NCBI RefSeq assembly: GCF_026239695.1
Contig: NZ_JAPIVS010000004.1
Span: forward strand, 186,001 to 250,000
Source: Pedobacter sp. MC2016-15
GTDB taxonomy: Bacteria; Bacteroidota; Bacteroidia; Sphingobacteriales; Sphingobacteriaceae
Length of the DNA: 64,000 bases
Direction of reading: 5' to 3'
Part shown: piece after piece, positions 24,026-33,010 of the stretch
Layout: each line of letters begins with the position of its first letter
Position numbering within the stretch: position 1 is the first letter of the stretch
Position numbers and translations under genes: made by a program
The notes under the pieces: model-generated
Seen by the model: the letters and a program-made list of their open reading frames with translations, nothing else
What the model was told of the DNA's origin: nothing
Databases searched by the model: none

Positions 24026-24472
24026 ATGAAGAAACTTTTTGTACTGGCTCTGGCTGCGGCCTCTTTTGCAGCCTGCCAGCAATCAAAATCGTCAACAACA
24101 GCTGATACAGCTAATGCAGCAAAAACTGAAACTGTAGCACCTGAAAATGCAGCTGTAATCAGTTTTGAAAGTGGAATGTACAACTTTGGCAAAATCAATC
24201 AGGGGGAAAAGGTAAATCATGAGTTTAAATTTAAAAACACAGGAAAAAGCCCGCTGATTATTACCAATGCAACAGCAACATGTGGATGTACTACACCGGA
24301 TGTTCCAAAGGAGCCGATTCAGCCTGGTGCATCAGGAGTGATTAAAGTTGTTTTTAACAGTACCGGTAAAATGGGGATGCAGGATAAGATTGTGACCATC
24401 ACTTCAAATGCCAACCCGGCAACTACTGAAGTACACCTGATTGGTGAGGTACAGGAAATAGCTGCGAAATAA
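24026..24472 (+). CDS. DUF1573 lipoprotein
   Basis: 148 aa from ATG 24026, which gives the lipoprotein signal MKKLFVLALAAASFAAC; the reading frame extends 12 nt upstream only through non-ATG codons. The mature part after a Ser/Thr/Ala linker is an immunoglobulin-like domain (YNFGKINQGEKVNHEFKFKNTGKSPLII, ATCGCTTPDVP, GVIKVVFNSTGK) characteristic of DUF1573. The conserved CGC pair is typical. Function unknown; the place between nusB and yajC is common in this phylum. Confidence 0.88.
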   Translation: MKKLFVLALAAASFAACQQSKSSTTADTANAAKTETVAPENAAVISFESGMYNFGKINQGEKVNHEFKFKNTGKSPLIITNATATCGCTTPDVPKEPIQPGASGVIKVVFNSTGKMGMQDKIVTITSNANPATTEVHLIGEVQEIAAK

Positions 24473-24497
24473 TTAATTATCACACACACAAATAAAT

Positions 24498-24818
24498 ATG
24501 ACACTTACAGTAATTTTACAAGCAGCCGGCGGAAACAGTATGTTGAGTACATTGGTTCCTATGGTATTGATCATGGTAGTATTCTACTTTTTCATGATCA
24601 GGCCACAAGTTAAAAAAGCAAAAGATCACAAGAAATTGGTTGCCGACCTGAAAAAAGGGGATAAGATCGTTACTACTGCGGGTATCCATGGTAGAATCGT
24701 TGATATGAACGAACTTACTTTCCTGATTGAAGTTGAAGGTGGAACTAAAATCCGTTTTGATAAGAGTGCGATTTCTCTGGATGCTACTAAAGCATCTACG
24801 GAAGTGCCTAAAGCTTAA
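24498..24818 (+). CDS. yajC: Preprotein translocase subunit YajC
   Basis: 106 aa. A single N-terminal membrane helix (TLVPMVLIMVVFYFFMIRPQ) is followed by the cytoplasmic domain KKAKDHKKLVADLKKGDKIVTTAGIHGRIVDM, the YajC signature. YajC is an accessory of the SecYEG-SecDF translocon in the inner membrane; secDF itself is at 42.6-45.5 kb, not adjacent as in E. coli. A terminator hairpin lies directly behind, so ybbR has its own promoter. Confidence 0.93.
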   Translation: MTLTVILQAAGGNSMLSTLVPMVLIMVVFYFFMIRPQVKKAKDHKKLVADLKKGDKIVTTAGIHGRIVDMNELTFLIEVEGGTKIRFDKSAISLDATKASTEVPKA

Positions 24819-24835
24819 TGTATTAATTTACACGT

Positions 24836-24866
24836 AAAGCCGCTCCTTCCTTGGTGCGGCTTTTTT
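24836..24866 (+). terminator. Intrinsic terminator after yajC
   Basis: AAAGCCGC (24836-24843) pairs with GCGGCTTT (24856-24863) and a T-run follows. Confidence 0.85.
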
Positions 24867-24873
24867 GTTTTAT

Positions 24874-24881
24874 TAAATTTG
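24874..24881 (+). promoter_or_regulatory. -7 element of the ybbR promoter
   Basis: TAAATTTG at 24874-24881 with TTG (24851-24853) 20 nt upstream, inside the yajC terminator stem. The ATG of ybbR at 24896 is 14 nt beyond, giving a short leader. Confidence 0.5.
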
Positions 24882-24895
24882 TTTACTTTACAGCC

Positions 24896-25846
24896 ATGCC
24901 TTTTATAAGACTTACAAAAATAGAGCGAAAGCGCGTTTTGGTATTGATCACCTGCGTTTTGCTGGCGATTGCAGGATGGCTGTTTCTGGCGTTGAACAAT
25001 AAGTATGTGTATACCGCCAAAACTGTACTCGTATATAAGAATTTCCCACAGAAAAAAGCATTTCATCCCTTACAGTCGGACACGGTAGACCTGCTGGTAG
25101 AAGGTACCGGCTGGCAACTGCTCTTTGCAAGGCTCCGCGTGAGTCCTCCTTCGATCAATATCAGCCTGGATAAACTCAACAACAGAAATTACATCCTCTT
25201 TTCGGAGCAGTTATACAGCGTGAACAGTCAGCTGGAAACCTCACAGAAGATTATATCTGTACGCCCCGACACACTCTACTTCGATTTTTCTAAAAGAACT
25301 GTAAAAAAGGTACCTGTAAAGCTGGTATCCAATTTAACTTTTGCCAGGCAGTTTGGGATCTCTGATGATATCGAGCTGGGCCCGGATTATGTCACTGTAT
25401 CTGGTCCGCAGGAAGAACTGGAAAAGATCAGGGAATGGAAAACGGATACGCTAAAGCTGAAGGATATCCAGCGTCCATCAGTGTCAAGGGTAGCGATGAA
25501 ACCGAACCTGCAAAAGAACGTCAATATCTTTCCCTCGACGATTGAAGTGAAATTGCCTGTCGATGAGTTTACGGAGAAAACACTCGAAATACCGATCAAG
25601 GTACTCAATAATACTGAATACTATAACGTAAAGCTGTATCCCAAAAAGTTAAAGATCACGTTCCTAGTTGCGCTATCGAGCTACCAGCAGGTAAATGAAG
25701 ACTTTATAGAAGCGGCAGTTGACCTCAATGAGTGGAAGGTACAAAACCACCGCCAGCTGAGCGTCAAACTCACCCGTTTTCCGGATTATTGTAAGAAGGT
25801 TAAACTCGTTCCTGAGAAGGTCGACTTCATCATCGAAAAGCAATGA
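24896..25846 (+). CDS. YbbR/CdaR-like domain protein
   Basis: 316 aa from ATG 24896; the 45 nt further up are open but lie in the terminator and promoter region. One N-terminal transmembrane helix (VLVLITCVLLAIAGWLFLAL) leads to repeated YbbR-type beta domains. In Firmicutes CdaR, a YbbR protein, controls the diadenylate cyclase CdaA; no CdaA gene is present here, so the link is open. It overlaps coaE by 4 nt (ATGA). The genome neighbourhood nusB-yajC-ybbR-coaE is typical of Bacteroidetes. Confidence 0.82.
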   Translation: MPFIRLTKIERKRVLVLITCVLLAIAGWLFLALNNKYVYTAKTVLVYKNFPQKKAFHPLQSDTVDLLVEGTGWQLLFARLRVSPPSINISLDKLNNRNYILFSEQLYSVNSQLETSQKIISVRPDTLYFDFSKRTVKKVPVKLVSNLTFARQFGISDDIELGPDYVTVSGPQEELEKIREWKTDTLKLKDIQRPSVSRVAMKPNLQKNVNIFPSTIEVKLPVDEFTEKTLEIPIKVLNNTEYYNVKLYPKKLKITFLVALSSYQQVNEDFIEAAVDLNEWKVQNHRQLSVKLTRFPDYCKKVKLVPEKVDFIIEKQ

Positions 25847-26439
25847 TAAAAGTTGGCATTACCGGCGGAATAGGGAGTGGCAAAAGTATGGTCTGCAGGA
25901 TCTTTGCGAGCCTTGGTGTTCCCGTTTTTTATGCCGACACGGTATCAAAAGAAATTATGGTAACCGATGCGGTACTGATTGAGGGGGTAAAGGCGGCCTT
26001 TGGAGAAGAAAGTTATGATGCTGCCGGCAAGCTGAATAATAAACATATCGCCAGCATCGTATTCAATCATACTGAAGAACTGGCAAGACTCAACGCGCTG
26101 GTTCACCCTGCCGTATTCAGAGCCTTTGACAGCTGGCTGGGCAGTATTCCCGCTGATACTCCCTACATTCTGAAAGAAACAGCCATCCTGTTTGAAAGCG
26201 GGTCTTATAAACTATCTGATCTGAATGTGGTAGTCACTGCCCCGGTGACACACAGATTGAAATGGGTAATGGACAGAGACGGGGCTACGGAAGAGCAGGT
26301 GATGGCGAGGATGAACAAGCAGCTGACGGACCAAGAGAAGCTGAAAATGGCAGATTTCATGATCAGGAATGACGAAAGTCAGTCTCTGATTCTACAGGTC
26401 CTGGAACTGCACAATCGATTTATAAAAATTACAGAATAA
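25843..26439 (+). CDS. coaE: Dephospho-CoA kinase
   Basis: 198 aa. The P-loop GGIGSGKS is at residues 7-14, followed by VFYADTVSKEIM and HPAVFRAF, the segments that bind dephospho-CoA. CoaE phosphorylates the 3'-hydroxyl of dephospho-CoA, the last step of coenzyme A synthesis, in the cytoplasm. It overlaps ybbR by 4 nt and ends exactly before the MBL gene. Confidence 0.94.
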   Translation: MIKVGITGGIGSGKSMVCRIFASLGVPVFYADTVSKEIMVTDAVLIEGVKAAFGEESYDAAGKLNNKHIASIVFNHTEELARLNALVHPAVFRAFDSWLGSIPADTPYILKETAILFESGSYKLSDLNVVVTAPVTHRLKWVMDRDGATEEQVMARMNKQLTDQEKLKMADFMIRNDESQSLILQVLELHNRFIKITE

Positions 26440-27381
26440 ATGATATTAGAAGATTTCCTGGTACCAACCAAGATTGGGTTGTTTTGCGCGTATGGTGGTT
26501 TTTACCTGGATCCAAAAGAAATAGTGAAGGATGCTGTGATTTCGCATGCTCACGGAGACCATGCGGTAGGGGGTAATATCAATGTATATTGCACCGAAGC
26601 CACCTCGCTGTTTATGAAACAGCGCTATAAGAAGTTCGCTGGTGGTGAATTCCATGTGTATAGTTTCCATCAGGGATTTGTACTGAATGAGGTCAGGATC
26701 AGTTTTGTGCCGGCAGGACATATGCTGGGATCAGCATTAGTGCTGATGGAATACCAGGGTATAAAATACCTGTACACGGGCGATTATAAATTGCAGCCTG
26801 ATGATACCTGTGAACCTATAGAGTTTGTAAAGGCTGATGTACTGATTACAGAAACTACTTTCGCCGATCCTGAAACGAGTCACCCGGATGCGGTAGAAGA
26901 AATCCTTAAGCTGAACTCTACCCAAAGCAATATTATGCTGGGCGCCTACGCGCTGGGTAAAAGCCAGCGACTGATCCGCCTGATCAGTGATCATTGTCCG
27001 GAAAAGAGGATACTTGTACACCATAGTATACTACCCTTTGTCAAAATTTATGAGTCGCTGGGCATAGATATGGGAAAATATGAAGTATATGACCGCAAGG
27101 TGATGAAGGCGAATTTAACGGGAATGATTTACCTGGTGCCACCCCTGGTATATCGTAGTTATATCAAGGCAGTGAATGTAATACGGGTATTTGCTACAGG
27201 TTGGAAACATTTACAAAACAATAATGAATTACAATTGTATATATCTGACCATGTTGACTGGAAAGATATTATTTTAACCATTGAACAGGTGAGTCCATCC
27301 CAGGTTTGGACAACTCATGGTAGCGGTAAACAATTGAAAGAACATTTTCAAAACATTTTGGATGTTAAATTGCTTAACTGA
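26440..27381 (+). CDS. Metallo-beta-lactamase-fold exonuclease, YSH1/CPSF-like
   Basis: 313 aa. The metal-binding motif SHAHGDHAVGG (HxHxDH), the later PAGHMLGSA and YTGDYKLQPD segments, and the beta-CASP-like region mark this as a member of the mRNA 3'-processing nuclease group, often annotated as exonuclease of the beta-lactamase fold. Bacterial relatives sit with DNA ligase in repair clusters, but here the partner is coaE (adjacent start) and a DUF5522 gene. The enzyme probably cleaves RNA or DNA using two zinc ions; the substrate is not known. Confidence 0.84.
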   Translation: MILEDFLVPTKIGLFCAYGGFYLDPKEIVKDAVISHAHGDHAVGGNINVYCTEATSLFMKQRYKKFAGGEFHVYSFHQGFVLNEVRISFVPAGHMLGSALVLMEYQGIKYLYTGDYKLQPDDTCEPIEFVKADVLITETTFADPETSHPDAVEEILKLNSTQSNIMLGAYALGKSQRLIRLISDHCPEKRILVHHSILPFVKIYESLGIDMGKYEVYDRKVMKANLTGMIYLVPPLVYRSYIKAVNVIRVFATGWKHLQNNNELQLYISDHVDWKDIILTIEQVSPSQVWTTHGSGKQLKEHFQNILDVKLLN

Positions 27382-27542
27382 TGAAAAAAAGTGACGACTA
27401 CTATTTCAATGAGGCTGGATTGATGGTGTTTACTGAGGCATATCACCTTAAGAGGGGATTTTGCTGTAAAAACAAATGCTTAAATTGTCCCTGGAAATAT
27501 GGTAAGGTCATAAAAAAAGAAAGTCAGAAGAAAAGTAGTTAG
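27381..27542 (+). CDS. DUF5522 small cysteine-rich protein (53 aa)
   Basis: The 53-aa frame (ATG 27381 to TAG 27542) overlaps the MBL stop by one base. The sequence VFTEAYHLKRGFCCKNKCLNCPW shows the conserved CC-x3-C-x2-C pattern of the DUF5522 family, likely a small metal site. No function is known; the family is often next to MBL-fold or other nucleic-acid proteins. The cysteine pattern makes coding certain despite the small size. Confidence 0.8.
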   Translation: MKKSDDYYFNEAGLMVFTEAYHLKRGFCCKNKCLNCPWKYGKVIKKESQKKSS

Positions 27543-27564
27543 TAACCTTTAGATAACTTGTGTA

Positions 27565-28014
27565 ATGTTGAAAGAAACCAAAGCTCCCCGTTATGAAAGC
27601 GCATATCATGAGGCAATTGTGAACGTATCCTACACACATAACTGGTGTAACGATAAAGTTAAACAGGCTGTGTCGCCATACGATATTACCTCTCAGCAGT
27701 TTAATGTATTAAGGATTCTCCGGGGTCAGTTCCCAAACCCGTCGACGATCAATCTCGTAAAATCGAGGATGCTCGACAAGATGTGTGATGCCTCGAGGAT
27801 TGTTGACCGTCTGGTGCATAAAGATCTGGTGATTAAAAATGTAAGCAACTATGATAAAAGGGCAGTAGACATCCTGATCAACGACAAAGGGTTGAAACTG
27901 CTAAAGAAAATAGACAGTGAAGTAAGCTTATCAGAGATTTTGTCGCCGAATATTTCGGAAGCTGAAGCTGAACAGTTGATTGCGCTGCTGATTAAAGCGA
28001 GGGGGAAGTTTTAA
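27565..28014 (+). CDS. MarR-family transcriptional regulator
   Basis: 149 aa. Winged-helix pattern: helix 1 with TSQQFNVLRILRG, recognition helix region NLVKSRMLDKMCDASRIVDRLVHKDLV, and the wing with NYDKRAVDILINDKG, all as in MarR repressors that dimerise on palindromic operators and respond to small aromatic or oxidant ligands. The target gene cannot be told: it converges with the ZIP operon, and 22 nt upstream is DUF5522. Confidence 0.85.
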   Translation: MLKETKAPRYESAYHEAIVNVSYTHNWCNDKVKQAVSPYDITSQQFNVLRILRGQFPNPSTINLVKSRMLDKMCDASRIVDRLVHKDLVIKNVSNYDKRAVDILINDKGLKLLKKIDSEVSLSEILSPNISEAEAEQLIALLIKARGKF

Positions 28015-28024
28015 TTCCCCTGGC

Positions 28025-28744
28025 TTAATGTCTTCCTAAATAAAACCCTGTTAAGGCAATGCTGATCCCCAGCAGCACGGCGATCATTTTTCTTTTGGAA
28101 ACTTTATGGTCTACACTGGATTCAAACAATATCGTAGTGGATATATGCAGGAAGATACCAATGACTATACCCATCATCTTATGGAAATAAGTTTCTATCC
28201 CACCAATACTTCCATTGCTGATGCCATAGCTGAAAAGAAATCCCAGCGGAGCCATGAGTGCAAAGATGAGCAGATAGAAGGCTACGCCCCTGAAGGTATA
28301 TTTGTTCTGCAGCAGAATGCTCGATAGGGCAAAGGCTGCAGGAATATGGTGCAATGAAATCCCGAAGATCAGTGCATTGTGCTGATCTGCGGCCAGGGGC
28401 ATCCCTTCGAGGAAAGCATGAAGACATAAGCTGATCATAATGCCATAGGGGAAAGTATGACCTTCGCCGTGTTTGTGGATATGACCATGTTCCACCCCTT
28501 CAGAAAATTGTTCCAGGAAAATCTGGAGCAGAAATCCAATCAGGATATAAATACCAATCTCCGCATGATCCGGTCCGCTGTAAGCTTCCGGAATCAGGTG
28601 TAATACTGTTATCGCAAACAAATAGGCTCCACTGAAGGAAAGGATAAGCTTGAGCAGCTGGGATTTATCGCTTTTCACCAAAAAGATCGACAGCCCTCCG
28701 AAAAAAGCACAAAAGAAGAGCATAAGGAGTTTCCAGATTTCCAT
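28025..28744 (-). CDS. ZIP-family metal transporter
   Basis: 239 aa with about eight membrane helices. A cytoplasmic or periplasmic His-rich loop (EHGHIHKHGEGH, near residue 84-95) and the helix segments CLHAFLEGMPL and SLHHIPAAFAL carry the His/Glu pairs that form the binuclear metal site of ZIP proteins. They import zinc, iron or manganese. It is the last gene of an operon and overlaps the PAP2 stop by one base. Confidence 0.85.
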   Translation of the reverse strand: MEIWKLLMLFFCAFFGGLSIFLVKSDKSQLLKLILSFSGAYLFAITVLHLIPEAYSGPDHAEIGIYILIGFLLQIFLEQFSEGVEHGHIHKHGEGHTFPYGIMISLCLHAFLEGMPLAADQHNALIFGISLHHIPAAFALSSILLQNKYTFRGVAFYLLIFALMAPLGFLFSYGISNGSIGGIETYFHKMMGIVIGIFLHISTTILFESSVDHKVSKRKMIAVLLGISIALTGFYLGRH

Positions 28745-29307
28745 TATATTCCCGGTTGTAGTTTTTTATAAAATTGAGATACGATGAGACCTACTATAGT
28801 TCCCAGTGCTGCTCCGGCGAGGGTATCCAGCGGAAAGTGTACACCGACATAAATCTGGGCAAAGGAGATGAGGAAGGCCCAGGCCAGTCCCAAAGGAAGA
28901 ATGGGTTTCCAGCGGGGATAAAATACCATGATCAGGAAGATAGCAATTCCGAAATGATTGGTCGCATGGGCCGAAGGAAAACTATAACCACTGCCACAGG
29001 GAACCCTGTGAATGATCTCGCTGGCCAGGTTGAAGTCGTTGCAGGGCCGCAGGCGTGCTACGAAGGGCTTGATGAGCCTTGAGGATGTTAAATCACCCAG
29101 GGCAAAGGTGAGCAGGACGCCGCCGATGATATACCAGCCTCTCTTTTTATATTCTTTGAAACAAAAGATAATGATAAACAGATACAGAGGCGACCAGAAA
29201 TAACGGTTCCTTACCAAAGGCATCAGCCAGTCGAAAAAGCCATTGGATAGACCCCTGTGGATTTTTAGAAAAAGGGCTATATCAAAATTATATAGGCTTT
29301 CTATCAT
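28744..29307 (-). CDS. PAP2-family lipid phosphatase
   Basis: 187 aa with five or six membrane helices. The three PAP2 motifs can be read: KPFVARLRPC (KX6RP form), GYSFPSAHATNHFG (PSGH-type motif as PSAH), and YVGVHFPLDTLAGAALG (SRxxxxxHxxxD-type). The enzyme would dephosphorylate undecaprenyl pyrophosphate or phosphatidic acid phosphates at the outer face of the inner membrane. It lies between the methyltransferase (4-nt overlap) and the ZIP transporter. Confidence 0.88.
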   Translation of the reverse strand: MIESLYNFDIALFLKIHRGLSNGFFDWLMPLVRNRYFWSPLYLFIIIFCFKEYKKRGWYIIGGVLLTFALGDLTSSRLIKPFVARLRPCNDFNLASEIIHRVPCGSGYSFPSAHATNHFGIAIFLIMVFYPRWKPILPLGLAWAFLISFAQIYVGVHFPLDTLAGAALGTIVGLIVSQFYKKLQPGI

Positions 29308-30035
29308 ACTTTTTTACAAATGAGAATTAAACGTTCAGATTTAATCACATCATAGGGATCGAGGTTATAACTGCCAAAGGTTGCCGTAATCGACAAACCG
29401 CTTTTCTCGCACATACGCTGAAAATCTTCGAGTGTAAAAGCCTGTACTCTCTCCTCAAAGGCAAAGTGCTTGCTTTTATGCTCAAAGTTGATATGTTTGA
29501 TGATCTTACCCTCAGAAACAAACTTGTGGATATCAAATTCTATCCCCTCTATCGTTTTAGTTTCGCGCTGTGTCAGGTTCTTCAGGATCTTCTGGGTGTT
29601 AAAATAATCCAGCACCAGTGTGCCATCATCCTTGATACTTTTTCTGAAAGATTTCAGGGCGTTGACGTGCTCTTTCTCAGTTTCAAAATAACCGAAACTG
29701 GTGAAGAGGTTCATGGCAATATCATAGTAGTTGATGTATCCCAGTTTACGCATATCATGCACAAAAAAATGCAGGTGCTTCTGTTCAAACTGTCTCGCAT
29801 ATTTGATACTCTGTTCAGAAAGATCTATTCCAGTAACATCAAATCCCTTTTTATTTAAATAGACAGCATGGCGTCCGCGGCCACAGGCGATATCGAGAAT
29901 CCTGGAATGCAGGGCTGGTTTGAGGTATGCAGTTAAATTATCTATGAGAAATTCGGCTTCTTCGTCGTTCCGCTGACTATATAAAATATGATAGTAGGGA
30001 GAGTTAAACCAGTACTGAAACCATTTACGCTGCAT
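29304..30035 (-). CDS. Class I SAM-dependent methyltransferase
   Basis: 243 aa. SAM-binding motif I is ILDIACGRGRHAVYL (about residue 41-55) with the acidic motif VTGIDLS after it. The rest of the sequence fits a small-molecule methyltransferase of the UbiE/bioC type; the substrate is not clear. It starts the minus-strand operon with the PAP2 and ZIP genes and diverges from glmM. Confidence 0.82.
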   Translation of the reverse strand: MQRKWFQYWFNSPYYHILYSQRNDEEAEFLIDNLTAYLKPALHSRILDIACGRGRHAVYLNKKGFDVTGIDLSEQSIKYARQFEQKHLHFFVHDMRKLGYINYYDIAMNLFTSFGYFETEKEHVNALKSFRKSIKDDGTLVLDYFNTQKILKNLTQRETKTIEGIEFDIHKFVSEGKIIKHINFEHKSKHFAFEERVQAFTLEDFQRMCEKSGLSITATFGSYNLDPYDVIKSERLILICKKV

Positions 30036-30121
30036 AGGGTGTTTTTATAGAGGGCAAATATAGCAAACAGGGCAGATATTAGGATCAATTCGCTTTAATT
30101 GGTATTCATTCTTAATTTTTG

Positions 30122-30129
30122 TATTTTTG
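30122..30129 (+). promoter_or_regulatory. -7 element upstream of glmM
   Basis: TATTTTTG fits TAnnTTTG and lies 20 nt before the TTG start; the -33 region has only TTTA (30094 onward). Confidence 0.4.
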
Positions 30130-30149
30130 AAAACTAAAATTTACAGCAT

Positions 30150-31538
30150 TTGACACTCATAAAATCTATCTCCGGAATCAGGGGAACAATAGGTGGAATC
30201 GCCGGTGACGGACTCACACCAATTGATATCGTAAAGTTTACTGCAGCCTATGGTTCATGGGTAATCCAAAATACTGGCATCAGAAAAATCGTTCTTGGCC
30301 GTGACGCACGGATCTCCGGAGAGATGGTGAATAATCTGGTTACAGGAACGCTCCTAGGATTGGGCATCGAGGTAATAGACCTGGGGCTATCCACTACGCC
30401 TACAGTAGAAATCGCTGTTCCTATGGAAAAAGCGGGCGGAGGTATTATCCTCACGGCCAGCCATAATCCCAAACAATGGAATGCCCTGAAGCTGCTAAAC
30501 GAAAAAGGTGAGTTTATCAATGATGCCAATGGCAAAGAGGTGCTGGACATCGCTGAAAAATCTGAATTTGCATTTGCCGATGTGGATGACCTGGGAAAGG
30601 TAACTTATGATGACACTTATCTGCAGAAACATATAGATGCAATCCTGGCCTTGCCGCTGGTAGATGTGGAGCTGATCAGGAAAGCTGATTTCAAGGTGGT
30701 GATCGACTGTGTAAATTCTACCGGAGGGATCTTTATTCCGGCGCTGCTGAAAGCATTGGGTGTAAATACTGTTTATGAATTGTACTGTACGCCGGATGGG
30801 GAGTTTCCTCATAACCCTGAGCCACTGCCGGAAAACCTGACGGAGATTTCGAAGGTGGTACAGGAAGAAAAGGCTGATCTGGGGATCGTGGTGGATCCGG
30901 ATGTGGACCGCCTTTGCTTTGTAGCGGAAGACGGCTCTATGTTTGGTGAGGAGTATACGCTGGTAGCCGTGGCTGACTATGTGTTAAAAAATACACCGGG
31001 AAATACGGTTTCCAACTTATCTTCAACACGTGCATTGAAAGATGTAACAATGTGGGCAGGTACAGAATATCATGCTGCCGCGGTAGGTGAAGTCAATGTG
31101 GTAAACCAGATGAAAGCGGTAAATGCGATTATCGGGGGAGAAGGAAACGGTGGTATCATCTATCCTGAACTGCATTATGGCAGGGATGCGCTCGTAGGGG
31201 TTGCTTTATTTCTAACGCAGCTGGCACAATCAGGTAAATCGGTATCCGAGCTGAAGAGCAGTTACCCGAGTTATCATATATCGAAAAATAAAATCACACT
31301 CACACCAGAAATGGATATCGATGCGTTATTGATAAAGGTACAGGACAAATACAAAAACCAGCCTAATACTACTATTGACGGGTTGAAGATTGAATTTGAT
31401 AAGGAGTGGGTACACTTGCGCAAGTCGAACACCGAACCGATTATCCGTATTTACAGTGAAGCGGAAAACGAAGCGGTAGCCGAAGGCCTCGCCAGTCAAA
31501 TTATCGCTGATATCAAAGAAATACTAAATTTGAATTAA
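30150..31538 (+). CDS. glmM: Phosphoglucosamine mutase
   Basis: 462 aa. The phosphoserine loop is TASHNP (about residue 102), the metal-binding loop DPDVDRLC (about residue 250) and the sugar-binding segment GEGNGG (about 329-334), the three hallmarks of the alpha-D-phosphohexomutase family, with the C-terminal RKSNTEPIIRIY phosphate-binding loop. GlmM makes glucosamine 1-phosphate for UDP-GlcNAc, needed for peptidoglycan and LPS. The start is a TTG at 30150 that yields the conserved N terminus TLIKSISGIRGT. A cysteine desulfurase gene follows 5 nt later. Confidence 0.9.
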   Translation: MTLIKSISGIRGTIGGIAGDGLTPIDIVKFTAAYGSWVIQNTGIRKIVLGRDARISGEMVNNLVTGTLLGLGIEVIDLGLSTTPTVEIAVPMEKAGGGIILTASHNPKQWNALKLLNEKGEFINDANGKEVLDIAEKSEFAFADVDDLGKVTYDDTYLQKHIDAILALPLVDVELIRKADFKVVIDCVNSTGGIFIPALLKALGVNTVYELYCTPDGEFPHNPEPLPENLTEISKVVQEEKADLGIVVDPDVDRLCFVAEDGSMFGEEYTLVAVADYVLKNTPGNTVSNLSSTRALKDVTMWAGTEYHAAAVGEVNVVNQMKAVNAIIGGEGNGGIIYPELHYGRDALVGVALFLTQLAQSGKSVSELKSSYPSYHISKNKITLTPEMDIDALLIKVQDKYKNQPNTTIDGLKIEFDKEWVHLRKSNTEPIIRIYSEAENEAVAEGLASQIIADIKEILNLN

Positions 31539-31543
31539 TACAG

Positions 31544-32692
31544 ATGGACAGAATCTATTTAGACAATGCTGCAACTACGCCCCTGGATAAAAGGGTGATC
31601 GCAGAGATGGTTCATGTGATGGAGAACTTTTATGGTAATCCCTCTTCAATTCATGCGCAGGGCCGTGAGGTACGCACGCTGCTCGAAAAGGCCAGGAAGA
31701 CGGTGGCAGGGTTGCTCAATGCAGTCCCGGCCGAGATTTTCTTTACTTCAGGTGGCACCGAAGCTGATAATATGGCCATACGCTGTGGGATTGCTGCATT
31801 CGGTATCAAACATGCAATTACTTCTAAAATAGAACACCATGCTGTAGAACATACGATGGACCAGTTGCTGAAAGACGGTACCATTGATAAACTAAGCTAT
31901 GTCAATATTGATCATAAGGGAGCAATCAATTATGACCACCTGGAACAGTTGCTGCAGGAGAATCCGCGTTCTATGGTCTCGCTGATGCATGCGAACAATG
32001 AATTGGGTACACTCACAGATGTGGAAAGGGTAGGAGAGATCTGCGAAAAATATGATGCCATCTTCCATAGTGATACGGTGCAGACCATGGGGCATTATGT
32101 TCATGATGTAAGAAAATTAAAGGCGCATTTTATCGTTTGTGCAGCACATAAACTTCATGGCCCTAAAGGGGTAGGGTTTATCTATATCAATCATAATATC
32201 AAAATTAACCCGCTGATCTTTGGAGGTGCGCAGGAACGCAATATGCGTGGCGGTACCGAGAATATCTATGGTATTGTGGGACTGGCGAAGGCGCTTGAAC
32301 TGGCCTATGCGGATATGGAGCAGCACCAGAAGGAGGTGCAGGAGCTGAAAAGCTATATGAAAGAAAAGTTGCTGGCAGAAGTGCCGGGCATTGGCTTTAA
32401 CGGGGAAACAGAACCGGAAAAAAGCTTGTATACAGTATTGAATGTTTGTTTCCCCGAAATGGAAATGTCGGATATGCTGTTATTCAATCTGGATATCAAT
32501 GGTATTTCTGCTTCAGGTGGCAGTGCATGCTCTTCGGGTTCTAACATCGGTTCACATGTACTTACTGCTATCGGGGCCGACCCGAACAGGCCATCAGTGC
32601 GTTTCTCTTTCTGCAAACACAATACGAAGGAGGAGATCGACTATGTGGTGGAGAAGGTCAGACAGATCGTAGAACAAAATGTAGCTGTCTGA
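31544..32692 (+). CDS. Cysteine desulfurase (NifS/IscS family)
   Basis: 382 aa. The PLP lysine is in CAAHKLHGPKG (about residue 204) and the catalytic cysteine loop is SGGSACSSGS (about 328), typical of group I cysteine desulfurases. They take sulfur from cysteine for Fe-S clusters, thiolated tRNA or other sulfur carriers. The early YLDNAATTPLD segment is also conserved. It lies 5 nt behind glmM and is probably cotranscribed; no iscU or suf partner is next to it. Confidence 0.92.
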   Translation: MDRIYLDNAATTPLDKRVIAEMVHVMENFYGNPSSIHAQGREVRTLLEKARKTVAGLLNAVPAEIFFTSGGTEADNMAIRCGIAAFGIKHAITSKIEHHAVEHTMDQLLKDGTIDKLSYVNIDHKGAINYDHLEQLLQENPRSMVSLMHANNELGTLTDVERVGEICEKYDAIFHSDTVQTMGHYVHDVRKLKAHFIVCAAHKLHGPKGVGFIYINHNIKINPLIFGGAQERNMRGGTENIYGIVGLAKALELAYADMEQHQKEVQELKSYMKEKLLAEVPGIGFNGETEPEKSLYTVLNVCFPEMEMSDMLLFNLDINGISASGGSACSSGSNIGSHVLTAIGADPNRPSVRFSFCKHNTKEEIDYVVEKVRQIVEQNVAV

Positions 32693-32778
32693 GCTGTTTA
32701 AAGAATTGTGACAAACAATTTGATTTTTTTGCCTGTTGTTATAGTAATCTACTTATTTTTTACTAAAAACCAAAAGTT

Positions 32779-32991
32779 ATGATTACTCCTGAAGAACACA
32801 ACAAAGACGAGGAAAACAAAAAAACAGTATATAAAGAAACTACTACGGATGAGAATGATGAACTCAGCAACGGTGAAACATCATCAAGCGCTGGTTCCGG
32901 TTCATCCGCATTCTCAAACACACCGGAAAGGAAAAACAAACCTCTGGGCTCCGGACATGAACCGGGGGTTACACCAGGCAGGGATTTCTAA
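32779..32991 (+). CDS. Small acidic low-complexity protein (70 aa)
   Basis: A hydrophilic protein rich in Glu, Asn, Ser and Gly (SSSAGSGSSAF) and probably disordered. Similar small proteins with the tail PLGSGHEPGVTPGRDF are widespread in Sphingobacteria, but no function is known. The ATG follows an AAAAGTT purine-rich stretch and a good terminator lies 20 nt after the stop, which together support a real gene. Confidence 0.55.
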   Translation: MITPEEHNKDEENKKTVYKETTTDENDELSNGETSSSAGSGSSAFSNTPERKNKPLGSGHEPGVTPGRDF

Positions 32992-33010
32992 AGTTAAGAA
33001 TCTATAAATG

